This document shows, in pieces, positions 37,935 to 45,395 of a DNA stretch of 64,000 nt. A model generated the notes under the pieces. That model worked only from the letters and a program-made list of their open reading frames with translations, was not told where the DNA came from and ran no database searches. The translations under genes and the position numbers were made by a program. Within the stretch, counting starts at the first letter, position 1. Every line of letters begins with the position of its first letter. The stretch is from Paenibacillus sp. (GTDB lineage: Bacteria; Bacillota; Bacilli; Paenibacillales; NBRC-103111): assembly GCA_031180825.1 (NCBI GenBank), contig JAPSLM010000003.1, positions 248,001-312,000 of the forward strand. Direction: 5' to 3'.

Positions 37935-38552
37935 CTACGGTGCGAGGTATGAGGGCGTGTGCTCCGGACATTGTTTGAGCGCAGCTTCGCGGGTCAAATA
38001 CTTGCGGATTAAATTGCAATAATGCGGCGCATCGTCCTGACCCGTGTCCGGTCTGAAATGAATACAGCCTAAGCACGGCTCCGCCACAACGAGGTGGCCG
38101 CCGCGTTGAAGCGCGGATAAAACCGCTCCGAGGCCCGCTTCTAACGAAGCCAAGGCTTCCTCCGGCAAGCTTTGGACGGTTTCCTCCAATACCTCCCCCC
38201 ATCGGTCAAGCTTGGACACGGCTTCTTCTCCTTGCGAAGTCAATTGAAGCAGCGTGATCCGGCGGTCTTCGGGCTTCGGGCGCTTGGCGATCAGTCCCTT
38301 GGCTGCCAAGCCGTTGACGATTTTGACGGCCGTGACATGCGTGGTTCCGAGATAATCGGCAAGGCTTCCAACCGATGCCGCATCGCCGCGCGTATAGGCC
38401 GTAAACAATAACGACTGAATCTGCACGGGAGACAGTCCCGTATCGTCGCTCTCCATCTGGCCGATCTTTTTGACCGCCTGGGCCATTCGAAAAAGCGCCA
38501 TGCTGATTCGGGCGGCCCGGTTCTCCTTCCGATGATGGGGATCGTAGCGCAT
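37935..38552 (-). CDS. MarR-family regulator with a four-cysteine C-terminal tail
   Basis: 205 residues. Winged helix in the middle: VGSLADYLGTTHVTAVKIVN and KGLIAKRPKPEDRRITLLQLT. Beyond the normal MarR end (about residue 150) is a tail holding all of its cysteines: Cys160, Cys163 (CLGC), Cys179 and Cys195, with His165, His177 and His198 nearby. This suggests a metal or iron-sulfur site, or a thiol switch. GGAAGGA before ATG. It lies downstream of the thioredoxin-like gene, separated by a strong terminator, and ahead of the YqeK-like gene. Targets unknown. Confidence 0.87.
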   Translation of the reverse strand: MRYDPHHRKENRAARISMALFRMAQAVKKIGQMESDDTGLSPVQIQSLLFTAYTRGDAASVGSLADYLGTTHVTAVKIVNGLAAKGLIAKRPKPEDRRITLLQLTSQGEEAVSKLDRWGEVLEETVQSLPEEALASLEAGLGAVLSALQRGGHLVVAEPCLGCIHFRPDTGQDDAPHYCNLIRKYLTREAALKQCPEHTPSYLAP

Positions 38553-38626
38553 TGGATTCTTCCTTCCATTCCTTTCTAACCTTACCCTCCATTGTAACCG
38601 CTAGTCCCGCGAATATAAAGCTCACG

Positions 38627-38666
38627 TAAAAAGAGCGGGGCGCCTGTACCGCACACCCCGCTCTTT
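38627..38666 (-). terminator. Terminator of the thioredoxin-like gene
   Basis: On the minus strand AAAGAGCGGGG, 15-base loop, CCCCGCTCTTTTTA: 11-bp stem with T-run, immediately after the stop codon. Confidence 0.88.
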
Positions 38667-38669
38667 GAT

Positions 38670-38909
38670 TCATCCTTTTTTAACGTCTTCCAAGCTTGCG
38701 CCGAAATTAATGTGGAACACGTTCCCGTCAATCACCAGCGCCGGCACCGACTGGACGCCAGCCCCTTCCGCTTCCGCAATGCGATCCCGCTTCTCGCCCA
38801 GATGTACGATCTCGACAGCCGCCTTGGATGGATCAAGATAGTCCAGCACCATCTGTTCCGCATGGACACAAACCTTGCACCCTGCATGATAAAATACCGC
38901 TTTTGCCAT
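38670..38909 (-). CDS. Thioredoxin/glutaredoxin-like small protein (CxxC)
   Basis: 79 residues from ATG 38909 with GAGGAG upstream; a longer frame to 39029 is not supported because it would run over the promoter. Thioredoxin-fold elements: AVFYHAGCKVCVHAEQ with redox pair Cys-Lys-Val-Cys, then VQSVPALVIDGNVFHINFG with the cis-Pro. Probably a cytoplasmic thiol oxidoreductase. It has its own promoter, operator and terminator, so it is a monocistronic, regulated unit. Confidence 0.88.
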   Translation of the reverse strand: MAKAVFYHAGCKVCVHAEQMVLDYLDPSKAAVEIVHLGEKRDRIAEAEGAGVQSVPALVIDGNVFHINFGASLEDVKKG

Positions 38910-38932
38910 TTCAATCAGCTCCTCTTCACTTT

Positions 38933-38983
38933 TATGTAGCATCGCTACATATTTAGTATAGAAACTGACGCCTGCCTTATCAA
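38933..38983 (-). promoter_or_regulatory. Sigma-A promoter with 19-bp palindromic operator before the thioredoxin-like gene
   Basis: On the minus strand TTGATA (38983-38978), 17 bases, TATACT (38960-38955), then the palindrome TATGTAGC-GAT-GCTACATA (38951-38933) over the start point. Perfect 8-bp arms. Almost certainly a repressor site; the regulator is not proven, but a MarR-type protein is encoded just downstream. Confidence 0.8.
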
Positions 38984-39019
38984 TTGCGATTTTTCTATCA
39001 TTCGCATAGGAAAAACCTA

Positions 39020-39502
39020 TTAATCGCACGCAGCATGCGATAACACTTTTTCCAGATGAACTTCCTCTTCATCTCTTTGAATTTCTTTGTAGCCGTTGGC
39101 TTTATAAAATTGAACGGCGTCGAGCCAAGACGCTGTCGTTTCCAGCACGAGCTTCGCGTAACCCCTTTGCCTCGCCCTCCGCTCCAGCTCCTGCAGCATG
39201 CGGCGCGCGATGCCTTTTCTGCGATACGGCTTCGATACGGACATTCTCGCGACTCTTCCGACGTCGGGCCCCTCCTGAATAAGCGCACCCGTACAAACCA
39301 TTTGTCCATCAAGCGTACCCGTCAGGAAGAGGTACCCTTGACCGGTATACCATTTCACGATATCGTCCAAGTCCTCGTTGTAAGACGGGTCCAATTCCCC
39401 GAACCTTTCCTCCAGCCCTGTATTAACGATACGTTTGGCCTGCTCCTGCGTCTCTTCGGTCACTTCCGTCACGTTCAGCATCATGTTCATCCGTACACCC
39501 AA
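39020..39502 (-). CDS. GNAT-family N-acetyltransferase
   Basis: 160 residues from TTG 39502 (GGAGG eight bases upstream); ATG 39490, which overlaps the HAD stop as ATGA, is an alternative. Acetyl-CoA loop region VSKPYRRKGIARRMLQELE and the C-terminal YKANGYKEIQ are typical. Acceptor unknown. It overlaps the end of the HAD hydrolase gene on the same strand, so the two are translated together. Confidence 0.88.
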   Translation of the reverse strand: MGVRMNMMLNVTEVTEETQEQAKRIVNTGLEERFGELDPSYNEDLDDIVKWYTGQGYLFLTGTLDGQMVCTGALIQEGPDVGRVARMSVSKPYRRKGIARRMLQELERRARQRGYAKLVLETTASWLDAVQFYKANGYKEIQRDEEEVHLEKVLSHAACD

Positions 39503-40143
39503 TCCTTTACCTCCGAAATATGGTCGATTTTTGCTATCGGGCTTACCCCTTTGTCCATCATCGCTTCCATGCTCGTCCTATAGCTGATAAACGGAATTCC
39601 CGCCCCGGCGGATGCTTTGCCGTCGATCCAGGAATCGCCCACCGATATCCATTCGTCGGCCGTCATGGTGCGGAATTGATTCAAGGCATAGGTAAATCCG
39701 GAAGGTGACGGCTTCATCGCCTCCATCTGCTCTCTGCCGACAATGGAGTTGAAATAAGTTTTGATTCCCGTTACTTCGAGTGCCTTAAGGGCGGCGGAAA
39801 GCGAATTGTTCGTGACCACGACCATGACGAACTTGCCGTATAGCGATTCGATCAGCTCCGGCACGCCATTTTCCAGCCCTGCGCCTTCCATCCCGCGCAA
39901 TTCGTGCTTTGCCGCAATGTTCAGACAGGTGAGGTATAAAGCGCGGTCCATGCCGGCTTGCTTGGCATATTCGAGCATGGTGGATGACGTATGCTCGTGG
40001 AGCGGGAACTGCTCCGTCAAAATGCCTTGCCCGATCAAATGCCGGCAGATGTCTTCCTTCATCGCCGCAAAATCGATGCGGGATTGCAGCAGCGTATTGT
40101 CCATATCAAAAATAATGCCTTTGCATTTGCGGTTTTCGCGCAT
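39487..40143 (-). CDS. HAD-family hydrolase (subfamily IA, phosphoglycolate-phosphatase-like)
   Basis: 218 residues. Motif I IIFDMDNTLLQ, motif II VVVTNNSLSAALK, motif III Lys in MKPSPSGF, motif IV VGDSWIDGKASAGAG; a helical cap follows motif I. Probably a small-molecule phosphatase. ATG 40143 has GCGGGG; TATAAT lies about 30 bases upstream on the minus strand. Coupled to the GNAT gene behind it. Confidence 0.9.
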   Translation of the reverse strand: MRENRKCKGIIFDMDNTLLQSRIDFAAMKEDICRHLIGQGILTEQFPLHEHTSSTMLEYAKQAGMDRALYLTCLNIAAKHELRGMEGAGLENGVPELIESLYGKFVMVVVTNNSLSAALKALEVTGIKTYFNSIVGREQMEAMKPSPSGFTYALNQFRTMTADEWISVGDSWIDGKASAGAGIPFISYRTSMEAMMDKGVSPIAKIDHISEVKDWVYG

Positions 40144-40291
40144 GAAATTCCCCGCTTTCCGGATTATATTTAAGCAAACGCCCGTTTTGCTTGACCATCG
40201 CCAAATTAATCATAAACAAACATCCAAAAAATATCCAGCACAGATAACATTCCTTGAAGTTTCTGTAATCCTTGAATGCCGCGCCACGGAG

Positions 40292-40344
40292 TACAAAAAA
40301 GAAAAACCGCGAATCGACGACGCCTCATACGCCCATTCGCGGTT
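40292..40344 (-). terminator. Terminator of the HxlR/DUF2809 transcript
   Basis: On the minus strand AACCGCGAAT, about 20-base loop, ATTCGCGGTT followed by TTTCTTTTTT. About 80 bases after the DUF2809 stop. Confidence 0.85.
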
Positions 40345-40420
40345 GGTTCCCGTTCCTTGCTTTTCCATGATACGCTTTAACGTTCGCAAGTCGCTCTCGA
40401 TCATCGGACATCCGCCAAAA

Positions 40421-40846
40421 TCACGAGCGTTTGCGCCAAGGCCAAACGGCATCGATCAGTGAACAGACGGCAATTCCCGCGCTATACCGCACGAGGTCCG
40501 CCGCCAAGAAGCCTTTTCCCAATACCAACGCCCCAAAGGTTGTCGCCCGGATACGATTGATCCAACCGGCCTGATACAGCTGGCTGAATTCGATTGCAAA
40601 GCAAAATGCGAGGCTGCACCACAGCGCAAATGAGATCTGTTTATGCGCAAAGCAAACGCGAAGGCCGAAGTAGATCATACCGGCCCATAAAGCATCGCCA
40701 AAATGCTCGGCCACAACAACAGGCAGACGGCCGGCGAACGCTCTGGAGCCTAAGCCCAAAGCCATGGCAGCGAAAACGGCCGTGATATAGGCAATCCGGG
40801 TTTTCCATCGCCGTTTGGAGCTCTCGTTAAATGTGTTCATAGGCAT
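40421..40846 (-). CDS. DUF2809 small membrane protein
   Basis: 141 residues, four hydrophobic segments. Typical features: ALGLGSRAF, EHFGDALWAGMIYFGLR, FAIEFSQLYQAGWINRIR, and GKGFLAADLVRYSAGIAV. Function unknown. Its start overlaps the end of the hxlR-like gene by 20 bases, so it is cotranscribed and presumably under the same control. Confidence 0.85.
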   Translation of the reverse strand: MPMNTFNESSKRRWKTRIAYITAVFAAMALGLGSRAFAGRLPVVVAEHFGDALWAGMIYFGLRVCFAHKQISFALWCSLAFCFAIEFSQLYQAGWINRIRATTFGALVLGKGFLAADLVRYSAGIAVCSLIDAVWPWRKRS

Positions 40847-41195
40847 GGTCCGGCCATTCTTCCAAGACGGCCGATCTGTCTCCGTAAACTTTGTCCAAAT
40901 GCTTTTCTCCCCATATGCAAAAGCTGTCCAGAACCGTCTTCAAAGTCAAACCGTATTCGCTAAGCTCATACTCCACTCTGGGCGGAATTTCATGGTAAAC
41001 GATCCGGTGGATGATGCCGTCCTTTTCGAGCTCGCGAAGCTGCTGCGTCAGCATTTTTTGGGTGATGGCGGGAATTAATTTTTTTAGCTCGTTGGTGCGC
41101 TTTTTGCCGGTTGTCAGATGGTATAGAATGATGCTTTTCCATTTTCCCCCGATGACCTCCAGCGTGACCTCTACGCCATTGCGATATTTCTTCAA
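40827..41195 (-). CDS. HxlR-family winged-helix regulator
   Basis: 122 residues from TTG 41195, seven bases after AGGGGGA; a longer frame to 41246 runs across the promoter. Core: VIGGKWKSIILYHL, RTNELKKLIPAITQKMLTQQ and ELEKDGIIHRIVYHEIPPRVEY. The conserved N-terminal sensing Cys of YodB-type members is absent; the one cysteine is in DSFCIWGEK. Divergent from a flavin oxidoreductase it probably represses, with nested palindromes between them. Confidence 0.9.
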   Translation of the reverse strand: MKKYRNGVEVTLEVIGGKWKSIILYHLTTGKKRTNELKKLIPAITQKMLTQQLRELEKDGIIHRIVYHEIPPRVEYELSEYGLTLKTVLDSFCIWGEKHLDKVYGDRSAVLEEWPDHAYEHI

Positions 41196-41257
41196 GGTAA
41201 CATCCCCCTGCCTTCCCAGGACGATATTTATCAGTATAAAAATCATACTACGAAACT

Positions 41258-41318
41258 TGAAAGTACCTACCGCACTTCAAAGTGCGTACTTCACACGTCA
41301 GTTTATATCCCCCATAAT
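41258..41318 (+). promoter_or_regulatory. Promoter and nested palindromic operator between hxlR-like and oxidoreductase genes
   Basis: Plus-strand promoter TTCACA (41290-41295), 17 bases, CATAAT (41313-41318). Overlapping its -35 are two nested inverted repeats: CGCACTT-CA-AAGTGCG (41271-41286) and outer GAAAGTAC/GTACTTC (41259-41292). The minus-strand -10 TATACT lies at about 41233-41238. Good candidate for HxlR control of both genes. Confidence 0.7.
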
Positions 41319-41406
41319 ACCATCTGTAACCGGCCATTGACTACCGCGTCGAACGGTTCTCCCTGGAAGCTGCCGGGAATATGACACGAAAGAAGGTCGT
41401 TAACCC

Positions 41407-41970
41407 ATGAAAGCTCTTGTCACCGTCACGCACCCCCGCAAAAACTCTCTGACATACGCTGTGATGAATCGTTTTGTCGAAGGCTTGAAGCAAAACAACC
41501 ACGGGGTCGATCTGCTGGACCTCGACCGCGACGGGTTCAATCCTTTGTATACGGCTGAAGATGAGAAGGATTGGATAAATCCGGCCAAAGTCCACTCTCC
41601 CGAGGTCCGCAAGGAAATGGACCGGATCGCTGCGGCGGACGCGCTTGTTTTCGTGTTCCCGTTATGGTGGTACAGCGTGCCCTCCATGCTCAAGGGGTAC
41701 TTGGACAAAGTATGGAATACGGGGCTGCTCGAAGAGATGGCTTCGAAAAAAGTGCTGTGGATCTGCCTGGCCGGTGGGGATCGAGAGCACATGTCAAAAT
41801 ATAAGCGCGAGGAGATGCTGACGCATTATCTCAATATAGCGGTGGCCGGCTATGCCCGTGTGAAGGAATCCAAGGTTGAACTATTATACGACACCCTTTC
41901 CGAATCCAAGGAACACATTGCGAGTTTGCTGGAGCGGGCCTATCAGTTAGGACGCGAGTACGAAGCATAA
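41407..41970 (+). CDS. NAD(P)H oxidoreductase, flavodoxin-like fold (Flavodoxin_2 family)
   Basis: 187 residues. KALVTVTHPRKNSLTYAVM is the FMN phosphate-binding start; FVFPLWWYSVPSMLKGYLDK is the second flavin contact typical of quinone and azo reductases of the KefF/YwrO type. Cytoplasmic two-electron reduction of quinones or electrophiles. Divergent from an HxlR-family regulator, the common arrangement for electrophile-inducible reductases. Ribosome site GAAGGTC. Confidence 0.9.
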   Translation: MKALVTVTHPRKNSLTYAVMNRFVEGLKQNNHGVDLLDLDRDGFNPLYTAEDEKDWINPAKVHSPEVRKEMDRIAAADALVFVFPLWWYSVPSMLKGYLDKVWNTGLLEEMASKKVLWICLAGGDREHMSKYKREEMLTHYLNIAVAGYARVKESKVELLYDTLSESKEHIASLLERAYQLGREYEA

Positions 41971-42000
41971 AACCTTGCCGATCAGGCAAGGTTCCTTTGC
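41971..42000. terminator. Terminator after the oxidoreductase
   Basis: AACCTTGCC, loop GATCA, GGCAAGGTT then CCTTTGC on the plus strand; on the minus strand followed by TTATGC. Nine-bp stem, probably two-way. Confidence 0.75.
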
Positions 42001-42700
42001 AAAAAGGCAGGCGCAGTCTGCCACGCTTCGCGGATCGCAGCAGCAGCAGCTTTGGCCCGGACTTCATGCTCCGCCGTGACCGGCAGATTCGCAATGTCAA
42101 TGAGATGGCCCGCCTCCGGAAAATGCGTTTGACGCGCTTCCCAGCGGTATCCGCACCGCTTCGGCGTTTGCAGCATTCCCTCCGCCATCCCGGCGGCCGG
42201 CCGGTGCAAACATGTTGCCTTCAAATACATGAGACGCAGGCGAACTGCGGATCGGGGAAGCGTAGAGCAGCGCCAGCTCGCTGCCTTTGGAAAGGCCCAT
42301 GATTCCGGCTCTGGCGGCGTCAACCCCCGGCTGCGCCTGCAGCCAGCGCATTGCCCGGCCGACAACCTCAAGCGGCACCTCCGCAAGCTGGTTCGGCAGG
42401 CCCGAGCGGCCTTGCCGCCGGACCGGCGCATCGACCAGAGTAAGCCGTTCGCATCGATTTTCGTCGTACGTCCCTCCTCGGAAGCCATCCCCGCCATGTC
42501 TATCGTCCCCTGATTGTCGGCCCGATATATGCCGAAGGAACGCCATCCTTGCCCCGGATCGCCTTGCACGAATGCTTCCAGCATGATCCTTTACCCTGGA
42601 CTAAACGCCGGATAACCAGCTCCAAAGTTTCGTCGAGCCTGTTCGGCGCTCGCCCGATGCTCCATACCGGTCCATCAAGACTCCTCCAAATCCGGTTTAA
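41982..42700 (-). pseudogene. BAAT/acyl-CoA thioester hydrolase-like gene, several frameshifts
   Basis: Minus-strand pieces in different frames: LDGPVWSIGRAPNRLDETLEL at the N-terminal side, then GDPGQGWRSFGIYRADNQGT, then the alpha/beta-hydrolase nucleophile region VDAARAGIMGLSKGSELAL (Ser in GLSKGS), then HFPEAGHLIDIANLPVTAEH with the catalytic His. These follow the order of the BAAT-type thioester hydrolases. At least three frame changes are needed, so the gene is dead. Confidence 0.65.
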
Positions 42701-42954
42701 TCTGCTTCCACAACTGCAAGTCCAGCTCCATATGAGCGATGCTTTTGCAAATACCTGCCCCACAAGCCGGGGATTGCCGGATAGCTCCGCCTTGCCCGGT
42801 TCGCCCAAAGCGTATTTTTGTGCTCAGCCCTGCAATCTGCTGATCGAGGCACCGGATCTTTCTCCGACTGCTGAATCATTGTCGCAGCCGTGCATCGATT
42901 GTCTTGCTAACGTGCGTCCCGTAAAAAACACAAGCAAGCGACTTAAAGAGACGA

Positions 42955-42983
42955 TTGTGCAATGTAGCTCATTGTTGTATAAT
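42955..42983 (+). promoter_or_regulatory. Sigma-A promoter before the RhtB-type exporter
   Basis: TTGTGC (42955-42960), 17 bases, TATAAT (42978-42983) with TG directly before it. The gene starts 67 bases after the -10. The stretch from 42701 to 42954 holds no other gene I can support. Confidence 0.75.
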
Positions 42984-43049
42984 CAAAACGCACAAACATA
43001 CACCATAACGCACATTATATTTGCTATAACATACATAGAGGTGCGAATT

Positions 43050-43634
43050 ATGCTTATCCTTCCTTTCCTGTCTTACATCATAGCGACGAGCTTCACGCCC
43101 GGTCCCAATAACATCATGGCGATGTCTAACGCGAACAAACACGGATTAAGAAAAACATTTCGTTTTATTTTTGGCGTTACCGCAGGCTTTTTTGCCATCA
43201 TGCTGTTATCCAGCTTTTTCAACCTGGTGTTATACAATTATATCCCGCGGATTAAGTTCGTGATGAACCTGCTGGGGGGTCTGTATATGGCTTACCTCGC
43301 CTTCAAAATGATGAAAGCTCATAAAATGCAAAATAAAGAACAAGATAACGACACGTTAAACTCGTTCTTTACGGGATTTATACTGCAATTTGTTAACCCT
43401 AAGGGGATTTTATACGGGATCACGGCGATATCGACATTCGTCATTCCGTTCTACAAGTCGAGTCTAAGCTTGCTGCTCTTTTCCGTGCTGCTTGCGTTTG
43501 TGGGGTTCTTGTCCACCTTGATGTGGGCGGTGTTCGGCTCGTTGTTTCAAAAATTTTTGTCCAATTATGAACGGCCCTTTCATATCGCCATGGGGATGTT
43601 ATTGCTGTACAGCGCAATCTCCATTTTTTTATAA
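43050..43634 (+). CDS. LysE/RhtB-family amino-acid exporter
   Basis: 194 residues from ATG 43050 with GAGGTG upstream; the frame is open further left but without coding character. Family start LPFLSYIIATSFTPGPNNIM, NANKHGLRKTFRFIFGVTAGF, later FILQFVNPKGILYGITA. Six membrane helices. Exports an amino acid or related small molecule. Own promoter, monocistronic. Confidence 0.92.
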   Translation: MLILPFLSYIIATSFTPGPNNIMAMSNANKHGLRKTFRFIFGVTAGFFAIMLLSSFFNLVLYNYIPRIKFVMNLLGGLYMAYLAFKMMKAHKMQNKEQDNDTLNSFFTGFILQFVNPKGILYGITAISTFVIPFYKSSLSLLLFSVLLAFVGFLSTLMWAVFGSLFQKFLSNYERPFHIAMGMLLLYSAISIFL

Positions 43635-43706
43635 ACCGCTTATCGTCGTTCAAGCAACCGCCGGGCTTCTATTCATCCGTCACGCCGAATATACCCGCCC
43701 GGAAAG

Positions 43707-44573
43707 TTATCGCAGAGCCGTTTCAACGATGACGGTCAAAAACGACAGGGTTAAATAGTAGAGCGAAAATTTGAAGCTGGCTTTCGCCCATTCCCGGTCG
43801 TCCTTCGTAAATAACCCGCTTAAGCATTTCAAAAACCAAATGCCGAGAAGAACGGTAGAGATGATTAAATAACCGATACCGACCCAGTCGTCGGCATACA
43901 GCCAATAAGTAACCGGAAATAAAGCCGCGACGTAGGGCAGCATTTGCCATTTGGTCCTGCGGACGCCTTTTACGACGGGGAGAAGCGGGTAGCCGGCCGC
44001 CCGGTACTCCTCCTTCTTCAAGATCCCGAGCGCCCAAAAATGCGGCGGCTGCCATAAAAACATGACGAGAAATAGCAGCCATGCTCCCAGATTCAACTCA
44101 TTGGAAAAGCTGCAGTAGCCGATCATGGGCGGCATCGCTCCGGAAATCCCTCCGACGGAGGTGCTCCAAGTCGATGTCGGCTTCAGCCATGCCGTATAGA
44201 TCGCCACGTAGACGAAGATGCCGACGAAGCCCAGAACCATGCTAAGCGAATTCACATAAACGTATAAAAGAGCTAATCCGGCTAAGCCCGCTGCGATTCC
44301 GACCGCCAAAACGATCCGAGGATTCAGCCGACCGCCAGGCAGCGGCCGGCTTCTTGTCCTTTCCATGTGAACATCCCGGAACCGGTCCAGGTAATTGTTC
44401 CCGATCGAAGCGGCCGCAATGGTTAGCGTCGTCCCCAACAGCATGAGGAACAAACCTGCGAATTCAAAATCCCCCCGCGAAGCGAGACAATAACCGGCAA
44501 ACGTGCCAAACAGGTTGGAGATCATAATTCTCGGCTTTATCACAGAAATCCAGTCTTTCCAAGCGCTCGCCAA
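43707..44573 (-). CDS. ctaB: Protoheme IX farnesyltransferase (heme O synthase)
   Basis: 288 residues, about eight membrane helices of the UbiA superfamily. First prenyl-diphosphate motif NNYLDRFRDVHMERTRSRPL, second region FLWQPPHFWALGI and KKEEYRAAGYPLLPVVKG. Adds a farnesyl group to heme B for cytochrome oxidase. It follows the MOSC gene by about 20 bases, though the two functions are not related. No cta/qox genes are adjacent, so this may be a second copy. Confidence 0.93.
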   Translation of the reverse strand: MASAWKDWISVIKPRIMISNLFGTFAGYCLASRGDFEFAGLFLMLLGTTLTIAAASIGNNYLDRFRDVHMERTRSRPLPGGRLNPRIVLAVGIAAGLAGLALLYVYVNSLSMVLGFVGIFVYVAIYTAWLKPTSTWSTSVGGISGAMPPMIGYCSFSNELNLGAWLLFLVMFLWQPPHFWALGILKKEEYRAAGYPLLPVVKGVRRTKWQMLPYVAALFPVTYWLYADDWVGIGYLIISTVLLGIWFLKCLSGLFTKDDREWAKASFKFSLYYLTLSFLTVIVETALR

Positions 44574-44592
44574 TCCTCATAGCGCCTCCTTT

Positions 44593-45285
44593 TCAAGGGT
44601 ATCGTGTCCTGCCAGTCAGTCTTTCCGTCGTATCCGTTTCGATCCCGTTCAGGCGCTTCGTAAACGTGCTCCTCCAGTTCGCGGACAATTCTTCCACTTC
44701 CAAAATTTTTTTGATGCCTTCGACATGATCTTTCTCGCGGTGCATGACCCGGTTGGCGTAAGATACGGTAATTCCTTTCGGATGGCGGGAGATGCGGATC
44801 AGCCCGTCGCGCCGGGATACGCTCCCTTCTTTCAGGACGCGGAAATAAAAGCCGGTGTACCCCGTTTCCTGAAACCTCAGCGGCATATCGGGCAACCCGT
44901 ACCGTACGGATAGCTTGTAACAGGGCTGACGCGGTTGACTGACCTGAACGATCGCTTCGCCAAGCTTAAACGTATCGCCGATGCATACATCCTCCTCCAA
45001 CAGTCCGCGGATCGTCAAATTTTCCCCGAATGCGCCGTATTCCAATGTTCTCTGCAGCTCTTTCTCCCAGAACGGATAGTGCTCGTAGGGGTAGACGCAT
45101 ACCGCCTTCTCCCTGCCTCCGTGATGCACGAGATCCGCCTGCCCGTCCCCCTCGAAATTCACCCACGATAAAAACAACTCTTCGTCGACCGGTGTCTTGA
45201 ATATGCCGGTGGAGACGTCCTTATTGTTAAATTGCACCTCGATCGGCTTGCCTGTATTCAGCGAAAGGATTTCCGCCTGTCCCAT
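44593..45285 (-). CDS. MOSC-domain protein (YiiM-like)
   Basis: 230 residues from ATG 45285 with GAGGTG upstream (frame is open to 45339 without a ribosome site). MOSC features: HHGGREKAVCVYPYEHYPFW, YGAFGENLTIRGL, and the conserved Cys in VSQPRQPCYKLSVR; C-terminal 3-alpha extension typical of YiiM. These proteins handle sulfur or molybdenum cofactor-linked reduction of N-hydroxylated bases. Upstream of ctaB. Confidence 0.9.
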   Translation of the reverse strand: MGQAEILSLNTGKPIEVQFNNKDVSTGIFKTPVDEELFLSWVNFEGDGQADLVHHGGREKAVCVYPYEHYPFWEKELQRTLEYGAFGENLTIRGLLEEDVCIGDTFKLGEAIVQVSQPRQPCYKLSVRYGLPDMPLRFQETGYTGFYFRVLKEGSVSRRDGLIRISRHPKGITVSYANRVMHREKDHVEGIKKILEVEELSANWRSTFTKRLNGIETDTTERLTGRTRYP

Positions 45286-45360
45286 TTTGAGCTCACCTCG
45301 ACTTTCACCTGCTGCATGACTAGAGTATAATCCCGCCATTCCCCTTAATCAATTTAATTG

Positions 45361-45395
45361 TTTTAATAAAAACCATAGGAAATACCTATGGTTTT
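45361..45395 (-). terminator. Terminator of the HelD-like gene
   Basis: On the minus strand AAAACCATAGG, loop TATTT, CCTATGGTTTT then TATT. The gene's TAG stop lies inside the stem. Confidence 0.85.

Noticed and set aside
38910..39029. Longer start of the thioredoxin-like gene
   Set aside because: The extension includes the promoter and palindromic operator; the thioredoxin fold begins at MAKAVFYHAGC.
40210..40452. 80-codon minus-strand open frame downstream of DUF2809
   Set aside because: Overlaps the terminator hairpin and has no ribosome site or motif.
42549..43049. N-terminal extension of the RhtB-type exporter
   Set aside because: The extension crosses a clear promoter and has no coding character; the family start is at 43050 with a ribosome site.
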